From: CAYUIG01 sp964444685
Lineage (GTDB): Bacteria > Gemmatimonadota > Gemmatimonadetes > Longimicrobiales > RSA9
Length of the DNA: 18,571 nt
Assembly: GCA_964444685.1 (NCBI GenBank)
Contig: CAYUIG010000058.1
Location: 1 to 18,571 of the forward strand
Reading direction: 5' to 3'
The translations under genes were made by a program, and so were the position numbers. This document shows, one piece after another, positions 1-7,025 of this stretch. The notes under the pieces are model-generated. The model searched no databases and was not told where the DNA came from. It was given only the letters and a program-made list of their open reading frames with translations. Position 1 is the stretch's first letter, and each line of letters starts with the position of its first letter.

Positions 1-1514
1 TCGATGGCGCGCTCGTAGCTGCGTTGTGCGGCAGTCAGATCACCGAGGCTCGCGCCCGTGGGCTGGCCCTGCACCATGCCGAGCCGGAGGTAGGCCTCCG
101 CGATGCGATGGCGGAGTGAATCGTCGCCGATCTCGGCACTGAGCTGCTCGAGGTTGGCGAAGCCACGGTCGAGGATGAGGCGGCGCGCATCGGTGGCGCC
201 CGGCAGATCGGCGACGGCGTCATGGACGTCGAAGAGGAGCGCGTTGGTGAGCTGCCAGAGGTCCTGCACGCGCTGCTCGGCGCGCGCGTGCTCGACGGAT
301 GCGCGCTGTGACTGGCTGAGCGTGCCCCACAGTCCCGCGATGACGAGTGCGGTGATGCCCGTGGCCGCGATGACGCCCGTGCGATTGCGGCGGACGAACT
401 TGCCGATGCGATAGCCGAAGGTGTCCGCGCGCGCGATGACGGGGCGGCCCTCGAGGTAGCGGCGGAGGTCCTCCGAGAGGTCGTGTACGGATGCGTACCG
501 GCGCGCCGGATCCTTCTCGATCGCCATCAGGACGATGTTGTCGAGATCCCCCGAGAGCTTGCGGCGGAGTGCTGCACCCGCGGATGTGGTGGACTCCTGG
601 AGCGCGCGCGAAGGCCGCGTCGGCTCGAGCGTCTCCATGGACCGGAGCATGGAGCCGTACGATGTCGCATCGACATCGTACGGACGCCGGCCGGTGAGCA
701 GCTCGTAGAGCACGACACCGAGCGAATACACGTCGCTCGCGGTCGTGACGGGATCGCCGCGGATCTGCTCGGGGCTGGCGTAGGAGGGAGTGAAGCCCAC
801 GCCGCCGAGCTCGGTCATCGTGGCGGTACCGTCGGGGAGCAGCAGCTTGGCCACACCGAAGTCCAGCAGCCGCACGCTGCCGTCGGGCAGCACGAGGATG
901 TTGCTCGGCTTCAAGTCGCGATGGATGACGAGGTTCTGATGCGCGAAGTGGACGGCGGCGCAGACCTCGCGCAACAGGCGGATGCGATCGTCGATGGACA
1001 GGCCGCGCCGTTCGGAGTTGACGGTGATCGGCTCTCCCTCGAGGTACTCCATGACGAGGTAGGGCAGTCCGTCGCGTGTGACGCCGCCATCGAGCAGCGG
1101 TGCAATCGCGGGATGGCTGAGTGCGGCGAGGATCTGGCGCTCCTTGCGGAAGCGTTCGACGACCGCGTCGGAACCCATGCCCGGTCGGATGACCTTGATC
1201 GCGACGCGACGGTCGAACTGTCCGTCGACGCGCTCGGCCATGTAGACGTCGCCCATGCCGCCGCGGCCGACACGGCGGATGAGGCGGTACGGTCCGACGC
1301 GCTCGCCCTCGGCATCCTCGCCCAGGTGCCGGCCGAGCGCACTGCGGTCCCGCTCGATCCGGTCCTCATCACCCAGCGCGTCGAGGAGGCCCTGCACTTC
1401 GTGGCGGATGGGCGTGTCGTCGATGGCCGCGAGCCGATCCGCGCGTTCCGACGCGGGAGCGTCCGCGATCTCCTCGAAGAGCTCCCGGACGCGGCGCCAC
1501 TCCCCGGGATTCAC
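1..1514 (-). CDS. Membrane Ser/Thr protein kinase with TPR region (C-terminus cut by window edge)
   Basis: A Pkn2/Hanks-type kinase that transfers ATP phosphate to Ser/Thr of protein targets. The kinase domain spans about residues 76-340: glycine loop GRGGMGDVY (83-91), VAIKVI with Lys107, catalytic HRDLKPSN (198-205), DFG (218-220) and an activation-segment end reading YASPEQ. All catalytic residues are present. A single membrane helix follows at about 379-397 (TGVIAATGITALVIAGLWG), then a periplasmic TPR-like segment (AYLRLGMVQG) still open at base 1. The GTG start at 1514 overlaps the sigma factor stop in GTGA, so the two genes are probably translationally coupled. Kinases of this layout next to ECF sigma genes are known in Planctomycetes, Acidobacteria and Gemmatimonadota. 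The partner sigma factor being its substrate is an inference. 504 full codons are visible; the end lies outside the window. Confidence 0.93.
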   Translation of the reverse strand, partial: MNPGEWRRVRELFEEIADAPASERADRLAAIDDTPIRHEVQGLLDALGDEDRIERDRSALGRHLGEDAEGERVGPYRLIRRVGRGGMGDVYMAERVDGQFDRRVAIKVIRPGMGSDAVVERFRKERQILAALSHPAIAPLLDGGVTRDGLPYLVMEYLEGEPITVNSERRGLSIDDRIRLLREVCAAVHFAHQNLVIHRDLKPSNILVLPDGSVRLLDFGVAKLLLPDGTATMTELGGVGFTPSYASPEQIRGDPVTTASDVYSLGVVLYELLTGRRPYDVDATSYGSMLRSMETLEPTRPSRALQESTTSAGAALRRKLSGDLDNIVLMAIEKDPARRYASVHDLSEDLRRYLEGRPVIARADTFGYRIGKFVRRNRTGVIAATGITALVIAGLWGTLSQSQRASVEHARAEQRVQDLWQLTNALLFDVHDAVADLPGATDARRLILDRGFANLEQLSAEIGDDSLRHRIAEAYLRLGMVQGQPTGASLGDLTAAQRSYERAI

Positions 1515-2125
1515 GACTCGTCCTGCGCGCTCATCTCCCGGGCCAGCCACGCCTTCGCGAACCGCCAGTCGCGTTTGACGGTGCCCGGTGAGACGCCGAG
1601 CACTTCCGCCGTCTCCTCGATCTCGAGACCGGCGAAGAAGCGCAGCTCGACGACCTTCGCCGCGCGTTCATCCGCGGCGGCAAGCCGCGTGAGTGCTTCC
1701 TCGAGCGCCAGGACGTCGACCTGGCCGCTCTCATCGGCGGCGATCTCGTCGTGCAGCGTCACGCGTCGCCCGCCGCCGCCGCGCTTGGCCGCGCCATGCT
1801 TGCGCGCGTGGTCCACGAGGATCCGGCGCATGGTGCCCGCGGCCACGGCGAAGAAATGCGCCCGGTCCTTCCACGGCACCGGTTCGCCGCCGACCATGCG
1901 CATGAAGGCCTCGTGCACGAGCGCCGTGGGCTGGAGCGTGTGGTCGGCCCGCTCGGAGCGCATCTGCCGGCCCGCCAGTGCCCGGAGCTCGGAATAGAGC
2001 AGCGGAATCAGCCGCTCCGCTGCATCCGAGTCGTTCTTCCCGAGCTCGTGCAGAAGCCGCGTCACGTCATCGTGCGCCAGCGGGGACCTCCTGTTGGGGA
2101 TGGGTCCACGATGCTTGGGGGGCAT
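1511..2125 (-). CDS. ECF-family RNA polymerase sigma factor (TIGR02999-like)
   Basis: A two-domain ECF sigma factor that directs RNA polymerase to a specific regulon. Sigma-2 covers about residues 20-115, with the family-typical LQPTALVHEAFMRM, then WKDRAHFFAVAAGTMRRILVDHAR. Sigma-4 covers about 140-195, ending in an HTH read as LEIEETAEVLGVSPGTVKRD. No anti-sigma gene is next to it; its neighbour is a kinase, overlapping by 4 bp (GTGA). In the ECF43 type, such as the Vibrio EcfP/PpkA2 pair, phosphorylation of sigma-2 replaces anti-sigma control. Applying that here is an inference. The ATG at 2125 has no visible ribosome site. A perfect AGGAGGT (2086-2092) lies 6 nt before an in-frame CTG at 2080. 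That start gives a 189-residue protein beginning (M)AHDDVTRLL, close to the family's usual length, and may be the true start. Confidence 0.93.
   Translation of the reverse strand: MPPKHRGPIPNRRSPLAHDDVTRLLHELGKNDSDAAERLIPLLYSELRALAGRQMRSERADHTLQPTALVHEAFMRMVGGEPVPWKDRAHFFAVAAGTMRRILVDHARKHGAAKRGGGGRRVTLHDEIAADESGQVDVLALEEALTRLAAADERAAKVVELRFFAGLEIEETAEVLGVSPGTVKRDWRFAKAWLAREMSAQDES
2087..2092 (-). promoter_or_regulatory. Shine-Dalgarno AGGAGG that points to a CTG start
   Basis: The minus strand reads AGGAGG, then 6 nt, then CTG at 2080-2078, in frame with the ECF sigma gene. No in-frame ATG, GTG or TTG lies at a useful distance: the GTG at 2065 is 21 nt away. The motif lies inside the longer ORF that begins at 2125, so it either sets the real start or is a coincidence of Arg-Arg codons. 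Confidence 0.45.
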
Positions 2126-2152
2126 GGTCGGGGCAAGGGCCGGTCCTTTTCG

Positions 2153-2303
2153 GGTCTGGAGTCTGGGGTCTGGGGTCTGGTTTCTGGCTCTCTCGGGGTC
2201 GGGTGTTGAGGGTCACGTGTCCAGGGTCGAGTTCGGCCGGGGGCGTTCGCGGCGTTAGATTCCCCCCGCCGTAAACCAGACTCCAGACTCCAGACACCAG
2301 ACT
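2153..2303. repeat. Inverted heptad-array element A
   Basis: The left arm (2153-2187) is five tandem 7-mers: GGTCTGG, AGTCTGG, GGTCTGG, GGTCTGG, TTTCTGG. The right arm (2276-2303) is four 7-mers: CCAGACT, CCAGACT, CCAGACA, CCAGACT. The arms are complementary and enclose 88 bp of unrelated sequence. The right arm ends 9 bp before the polA ATG, so it occupies the polA leader where a ribosome site would be expected. Related elements lie at 5086-5180, 12771-12898 and 16061-16161. Confidence 0.9.
2256..2261 (+). promoter_or_regulatory. Possible polA -10 hexamer TAGATT
   Basis: TAGATT lies in the centre of heptad element A, 51 bp before the polA ATG. No good -35 is visible; TTCGGC-like bases lie upstream. 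Support is the similar TANATT hexamers before other genes here: TATATT at 14589-14594 (minus), TAAATT at 16024-16029 (minus) and TATATT at 10465-10470 (plus). Confidence 0.3.
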
Positions 2304-2312
2304 CCGAAGTTC

Positions 2313-5060
2313 ATGGACGTTCCGAAGAAATCCCGCCCGCGCCTCTTCCTGATCGACGGCTACGCCCTGATCTATCGCGCGTTCTTCGCGATGATCCAGC
2401 GGCCGCTGACGACGTCGCGCGGGGAGAACACGTCGGCGGCGTTCGGGTTCACGCGCTTCCTGATGAAGATCCTCGAGGAGTACGAGCCGGATTATCTCGG
2501 GGTCGTGCTGGACGCGGGGTCGAGCCATCGGGCGGAGCGGTACCCGGCGTACAAGGCCACGCGCGAGAAGATGCCGACGGACCTCGAGTGGTCGCTGCCG
2601 CGCATCCGCTCTGTGCTGGAAGGTTTCAAGGTGCCGATCATCGAGCTGCCGGATCACGAGGCCGATGATGTCATCGGCACGCTCGCGCTGAAGGCGGCGG
2701 AGCAGGGGCTGGAAGCCGTGATCGTCTCGGGCGACAAGGACTTCTACCAGCTCATCCGCGAGAACGTCTCGCTGCTCAATCCGGGACGTGGCGGCCAGGC
2801 GAACGTCGAGGAGGAGTGGGTCGGAACGGCGAACGCGGCCGAGCGGCTGGGTGTGCCGCCCGAGCACGTCGTCGACTACCTCGCGCTGATCGGCGACAGC
2901 TCGGACAACATCCCCGGTGCGAAGGGCATCGGTCCGAAGACGGCGATCCAGCTCATCGAGCAGTTCGGCAGCGTCGACGAGATCCTCGCCAACGCGGAGA
3001 GGATCACGAACAAGCGTGCGCGCGAGTCGGTGATCGCGAATGCGGATGACATCCGTCTCTCGCGCGATCTGGTCACGATCATGTCGGCGCTGCCCATCGA
3101 CCTCGACCTCGAGGCGCTGCGCGTCGGGCATCCGGACCGCGAGAAGCTGCGCGACGTGTTCGTCGAGCTGGAGTTCACGTCGCTCGCGCGCGAGATGGCG
3201 GCGCCCGAAGAGTTGCCGCGCACGCTCGAGGGCGACTACACCGTGCTGGACACGGTGGAAAGGGTGGCCGCGCTGGTGGAGAAGGCGCAGGCGGCAGGAC
3301 GTGTGTCCGTCGCCGCGATCGGTTCGGGCACTCACCCCATGCGCGACGAGCTGGTCGGCCTCGCACTCGCGGTCGACGCGGGCGAGGCCGCGTATCTGCC
3401 GCTGGGGCATCGTCGCCCGGGCGAGCTCGCGCTCGACGATGCGGGTGATGCGCGCAATCTGCCGGCACTCGACCATCCCGTGATGCGACCGCTCGCGGAT
3501 CTGCTGGCGGATCCGGACGTCGAGAAGGTCGGTCACGACCTGAAGGGGGCGGAGCTGCGGCTGCGGCGGCACGGTGCGGAGCTGAACGGCGTCGCGTTCG
3601 ACACCATGATCGCGTCCTACCTGATCGATCCGGGGCGACGCGACCATGCGCTGGATACGCTCGCACTCCAGTACCTCGGCCACCGCGCGATCACGCGCGA
3701 AGACCTGTGCGGGAAGGGCCGCGACGAGATTCCGCTGGCCGAGTGCGACGTCGTGCAGGCGGGCCGCTACGGCGCGGAGCAGGCCGACATGGCGCTGCGG
3801 CTGGTGGAGCCGTTCCGCGAGGAGATGGAGCGCACCGCGCTGCTGTCGCTGTTCCATGACATCGAGATGCCGCTGCTGCACGTGCTCGCGGACATGGAAC
3901 GTTCGGGCATCCGCATCGACATCCCGTTCTTCAAAGAGATGCAGCGCAAGCTCGCGCGCGACCTGTCGCTGATCCAGCAGGAGATCTGGAAGCTGGCCGG
4001 CGGCGAGTTCAACATCAATTCGACGCCGCAGCTGCGCGAGGTGCTGTTCGAGAAGCTGCAGCTCCCGGTACTGCGCAAGACGAAGACCGGACCGTCCACC
4101 GATGCGGCCGTGCTCGAGGAGCTGGCCACACAGGGTCACGAATTGCCGCGGCTGCTGCTCGAGTTCCGGCAGCTCGACAAGCTCAAGGGCACGTACGTCG
4201 ACCCGCTGCCGCTACAGGTGGATCGTGAGACGGGGCGGATCCACACGACGTTCGCGCAGACCGTCGCGGCGACGGGTCGCCTGTCATCGAACGATCCGAA
4301 CCTCCAGAACATCCCGATCCGCACCGAAACCGGCGCGGAGATCCGCAAGGGCTTCATCCCCGCGGACGGGTGCGTGTTCATCTCCGCCGACTACTCGCAG
4401 ATCGAGCTGCGCGTGCTCGCGCATTTCTCGGGCGACCCGGCGTTCGTCGACGCGTTCCGCGCGGGCGCCGACATCCACCGGCAGACCGCGGCCATCATGT
4501 ACCAGGTGCCGGTGTCCGATGTGACGGCGGAGATGCGGGCGGCGGCGAAGACCGTGAACTTCGCGACGATCTACGGGATCGGTGCGTTCGCGCTGTCGCA
4601 CCAGCTCGGCACCAGCGTAGCCGAGGCGAAGGAGTTCATCGAGCAGTACTTCCTGCGCTTCCCGGACGTGCGCAGGTACCTGGACGAGCAGATCGAAAAG
4701 GCGCGGAAGTTCGGGTACGTCGAGACGATCAGCGGCCGGCGCCGCTACATCCCGGAGATCCAGAGCCGCAACTACAGCATCCGCCAGTTCGGCGAGCGCG
4801 CGGCCACGAATGCGCCGGTGCAGGGCAGCGCCGCCGACATCATCAAGATCGCGATGATCCGCATCCACGACGCGCTGGCGGACCGGGCCGGCAGCCGGAT
4901 GCTGCTCCAGGTCCACGACGAGCTGGTTTTCGAGGTTCCTGAATCCGACGCCGACGACGTGCGTACGATGGTGAAGGAGCTGATGGAGCACGCCGTCGAG
5001 CTGAAGGTCCCGCTCGAGGTGGCCACCGGTGTCGGCAGGAACTGGTACGAGTGCAAATGA
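2313..5060 (+). CDS. polA: DNA polymerase I
   Basis: Family A DNA polymerase, 915 residues (E. coli 928), for Okazaki-fragment maturation and repair synthesis. Residues 8-290 are the 5'-3' exonuclease/flap domain (FLIDGYALIYRAFF, YPAYKATR, GDSSDNIPGAKGIGPKTA). Residues about 320-510 are the 3'-5' exonuclease fold. Residues 520-915 are the polymerase, with TGRLSSNDPNLQNIPIR, motif A DYSQIELR (Asp693), motif B with Lys746 and Phe750, and motif C VHDELVFEV (Asp869). The exonuclease fold aligns well with E. coli, but all four metal ligands are replaced: D355 by Ala334, E357 by Ile336, D424 by Ala413 and D501 by Gln490. Proofreading is therefore expected to be absent. The start is the first ATG, with no Shine-Dalgarno because repeat element A reaches to 9 bp before it. 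A 690-residue antisense ORF is only a GC-rich shadow. Confidence 0.98.
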   Translation: MDVPKKSRPRLFLIDGYALIYRAFFAMIQRPLTTSRGENTSAAFGFTRFLMKILEEYEPDYLGVVLDAGSSHRAERYPAYKATREKMPTDLEWSLPRIRSVLEGFKVPIIELPDHEADDVIGTLALKAAEQGLEAVIVSGDKDFYQLIRENVSLLNPGRGGQANVEEEWVGTANAAERLGVPPEHVVDYLALIGDSSDNIPGAKGIGPKTAIQLIEQFGSVDEILANAERITNKRARESVIANADDIRLSRDLVTIMSALPIDLDLEALRVGHPDREKLRDVFVELEFTSLAREMAAPEELPRTLEGDYTVLDTVERVAALVEKAQAAGRVSVAAIGSGTHPMRDELVGLALAVDAGEAAYLPLGHRRPGELALDDAGDARNLPALDHPVMRPLADLLADPDVEKVGHDLKGAELRLRRHGAELNGVAFDTMIASYLIDPGRRDHALDTLALQYLGHRAITREDLCGKGRDEIPLAECDVVQAGRYGAEQADMALRLVEPFREEMERTALLSLFHDIEMPLLHVLADMERSGIRIDIPFFKEMQRKLARDLSLIQQEIWKLAGGEFNINSTPQLREVLFEKLQLPVLRKTKTGPSTDAAVLEELATQGHELPRLLLEFRQLDKLKGTYVDPLPLQVDRETGRIHTTFAQTVAATGRLSSNDPNLQNIPIRTETGAEIRKGFIPADGCVFISADYSQIELRVLAHFSGDPAFVDAFRAGADIHRQTAAIMYQVPVSDVTAEMRAAAKTVNFATIYGIGAFALSHQLGTSVAEAKEFIEQYFLRFPDVRRYLDEQIEKARKFGYVETISGRRRYIPEIQSRNYSIRQFGERAATNAPVQGSAADIIKIAMIRIHDALADRAGSRMLLQVHDELVFEVPESDADDVRTMVKELMEHAVELKVPLEVATGVGRNWYECK

Positions 5061-5085
5061 CGCTCCCTCCCCTAACGACCACCCG

Positions 5086-5180
5086 AGTCTGGAGTCTGGA
5101 GACTGGGGACTGGGGTCTGGTTCCCCGGACCAGGCGCGCAGCAAGCCAGGCACCAGACCTCAGACGCCAGACACCAGACT
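5086..5180. repeat. Inverted heptad-array element B
   Basis: The left arm (5086-5120) is five 7-mers: AGTCTGG, AGTCTGG, AGACTGG, GGACTGG, GGTCTGG. The right arm (5153-5180) is four: CCAGACC, TCAGACG, CCAGACA, CCAGACT. The unrelated centre is 32 bp. It fills the gap between polA and the next plus-strand gene, ending 10 bp before that gene's ATG. RNA from it could form a long hairpin, but no T-run follows, so a terminator role is uncertain. Confidence 0.9.
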
Positions 5181-5190
5181 CGTTCTAGCA

Positions 5191-5769
5191 ATGTCTCGCA
5201 CCGGTGCCCTGGCCTTCACGTTCAAGCGCGGCGACGACGTCGTGAACCTCACCGAGATCCGCTCGACCTCGGAGGTGGTGCACGGCCTCGTTCGACTCGA
5301 TGGTGAGAAGCTGGTCATCCAGTGGCGGACGTCGCGCTCGACGGATCGGGTGGGTGTGACGACCATCCGCACCGAGCACGAACTCGAGCCGGTGCGCGAG
5401 CTGGAGTTGCCGTTGTCGGCGATCGCGGGTGCGGAGGTGCGCCGGCTCTGGTGGCGCTGGCCGCCGGGGCTGCACCTGGTGCTCACTGCCGCGGATCTCA
5501 GGGCGTTCGAAGAAGTCGCGGGCGAGAACGGGCTGAAGCTGAAGCATCCGGCCGAGCTGGCCATACGGATCCGACGCTCGACGCGCATGGCTGCGCAACA
5601 GTTCGCGAGCGAGATCGAGCTTGCCCTGGCCGATCGCGCCCTCCGGCTCGCGGAGGGTTCGTCTGCTGACTCAGGGTCGCGGGTCGAGGGCCGGGGGGCG
5701 AGTGTCGGGGACCTGCCCGCGCCCGGTCCTGTCGGCCGCGCGCCCGATCGCGCAGAATCCGGACGATAG
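5191..5769 (+). CDS. Hypothetical protein, 192 residues
   Basis: Family not recognised. Codon usage (strong G/C at third positions) and an even, alternating hydrophobic pattern support a real protein. Residues 1-130 look beta-rich, with VVNLTEIR, KLVIQWRT, GVTTIRTEHEL and LPLSAIAGAEVRRLWWRWPPGLHLVLTA cut into short strands; a PH-like or YcxB-like fold is possible but unproven. The last 35 residues are low-complexity G/S/R/P. There is no signal peptide or membrane segment. The ATG at 5191 is chosen because upstream in-frame sequence is only translated repeat element B. There is no Shine-Dalgarno. It lies 130 bp after polA on the same strand and may be co-transcribed. Confidence 0.75.
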   Translation: MSRTGALAFTFKRGDDVVNLTEIRSTSEVVHGLVRLDGEKLVIQWRTSRSTDRVGVTTIRTEHELEPVRELELPLSAIAGAEVRRLWWRWPPGLHLVLTAADLRAFEEVAGENGLKLKHPAELAIRIRRSTRMAAQQFASEIELALADRALRLAEGSSADSGSRVEGRGASVGDLPAPGPVGRAPDRAESGR

Positions 5770-5799
5770 TTCCCCGCCTCTGAGATCCGGGAGTCCCCG

Positions 5800-6054
5800 A
5801 TGGCCGTGCGCACGCACGCCGACATGATGCTGTACTCGGCGACGAAACTCACCATGTACACCGGTGGGAGAATCACCGGATCGGGTACCGGCGATGAGCG
5901 GGAAGACCGTCCCATCGTCGGCGGGAATCTGATAGAAGAACCCGGGCAGACGGCGGTCGAGATCACGTTCCACGTCAGCAAGCCCAGGCGGAGATCGAAC
6001 CTCCGCCGCCCTCCGATCCCGAGCTTCCGCGCTGGCTGCGGTAACGAAGTGTGA
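5800..6054 (+). CDS. Small hypothetical protein, 84 residues
   Basis: A short ORF with support from context. GGGAG lies 6 nt before the ATG, and the stop TGA overlaps the methyltransferase GTG start in GTGA, which suggests translational coupling. Codons of the first 60 residues are strongly G/C-ending. The N-terminal part (MMLYSATKLTMYTGGRITG ... VEITFHVSK) could form beta strands. The last 25 residues are Arg/Pro-rich and compositionally odd. No family is recognised. Without it, 5770-6050 would be non-coding. Confidence 0.5.
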   Translation: MAVRTHADMMLYSATKLTMYTGGRITGSGTGDEREDRPIVGGNLIEEPGQTAVEITFHVSKPRRRSNLRRPPIPSFRAGCGNEV

Positions 6055-6764
6055 AGCTCTATTCCGACCTGGCACGCTGGTGGCCGCTGCTCTCACCGCC
6101 GTCGCATTACGTCGAGGAGGCCGCGGACCTCGTGCCGGAGATGCTGGCCGCGACGGATCCGCCGCCGCACACCCTGCTCGAGCTGGGCTGCGGCGGCGGC
6201 AGCATGGCGTGGCATCTGAAGCAGCACTTCACGCTGACGCTGACGGATGTGTCGGCGCAGATGCTCGCAGTGAGCCGTTTGGCGAACCCGGAATGCGAGC
6301 ACATCGTCGGGGACATGCGCTCGCTCGATCTCGGCCGCACGTTCGACCTCGTGTTCATCCACGACGCGATCATGTATGCAACCACGCCCGACGACGTGCG
6401 TGCGACGCTCGCGACCGCGGCACGCCACTGCCGAGCCGGAGGTGCGCTGATCGTCGTGCCGGACTACGTGCGCGAGACGTACGAGCCCGACACGTCGCAT
6501 GGTGGCGAGGATGGAGCGGATGGTCGCGGGCTGCGGTACGTCGAGTGGCACTGGGACCCCGATCCGTCGGACGACACGGCCGAGAGCGCGTGGGCGTTCC
6601 TGCTGCGGGAAGCCGACGGCAGCGTGCACGTCGACATGGACCGGCACACGTTCGGCATATTCGCGCGGGCACGCTGGCTCTTCTGGCTCGAGGAAGCGGG
6701 GTTCGCCGCGCGCTCGCGCATGGACCCCTGGAATCGCGACGTCTTCGTCGGAGTTCGGCGGTAG
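6051..6764 (+). CDS. Class I SAM-dependent methyltransferase
   Basis: 237 residues with the Rossmann methyltransferase fold. Motif I is TLLELGCGGGSMAWHL (about 41-56), the acidic end of beta-2 is LTLTDVSAQML, the adenine-site region is HIVGDMRSLDL, and motif IV is FDLVFIHDAIMY. The C-terminal half has a beta insert (YVEWHWDPDP) and a HTFGIFARARWLFWLEEAGF segment usual for small-molecule methyltransferases. The substrate cannot be told. The GTG start overlaps the previous small ORF's stop by 4 bp. The LYSDLARWWPLLSPPSHYVEEA N-terminus matches homologues I remember that start just there, supporting this start. Confidence 0.93.
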   Translation: MKLYSDLARWWPLLSPPSHYVEEAADLVPEMLAATDPPPHTLLELGCGGGSMAWHLKQHFTLTLTDVSAQMLAVSRLANPECEHIVGDMRSLDLGRTFDLVFIHDAIMYATTPDDVRATLATAARHCRAGGALIVVPDYVRETYEPDTSHGGEDGADGRGLRYVEWHWDPDPSDDTAESAWAFLLREADGSVHVDMDRHTFGIFARARWLFWLEEAGFAARSRMDPWNRDVFVGVRR

Positions 6765-6824
6765 CGATCCGCACGCTGGCATGGACCTCGCATTCGCGGG
6801 CGCACCCTGTGCCCGGAGAGGTCC

Positions 6825-7025
6825 ATGCCCTACTACACCGTCGGCTACATGGTCGGCAGCCTGTCGAAGCAGTCGGAGGCATACATCCAGTTCACGGAGG
6901 GGCTGATCACGGACGACGGGCGCGTGACGAACGAATCTACCGAAGCGTTCCTCCGCACCTACATCGAGGAGCTGCACCGCTACATCACGCGCGTCTACAC
7001 CGTGCTGCCGCGGAGCTCCGGCTAG
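6825..7025 (+). CDS. Internally deleted NAD(P)H-dependent FMN reductase (ChrR/YieF family) remnant
   Basis: An intact 66-residue ORF with a good ribosome site (GGAGAGG before the ATG). Residues 1-16 (YYTVGYMVGSLSKQS) match the first strand and phosphate-loop start of flavodoxin-like NADPH:FMN reductases. From residue 17 on (EAYIQFTEGLITDDG, then STEAFLRTYIEELHRYITRV) it matches the C-terminal strand and helix of the same family. E. coli YieF ends with PEFMGGVIQNKVDPQTGEV and GEFIQRV in the same order. The roughly 120 residues between, holding the flavin site and dimer core, are missing without loss of frame. The family is usually 180-190 residues. It is most likely a non-functional remnant by in-frame deletion. 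Its TAG shares the palindrome CTAG with the stop of the convergent propeller gene. Confidence 0.72.
   Translation: MPYYTVGYMVGSLSKQSEAYIQFTEGLITDDGRVTNESTEAFLRTYIEELHRYITRVYTVLPRSSG

Noticed and set aside
483..1997. 504-residue plus-strand ORF opposite kinase and sigma factor
   Set aside because: Shadow of two well-supported minus-strand genes.
2067..4139. 690-residue ORF antisense to polA
   Set aside because: Mirror frame of a GC-rich gene; composition is Arg/Leu/Glu-rich without domains, while polA on the other strand is unmistakable.
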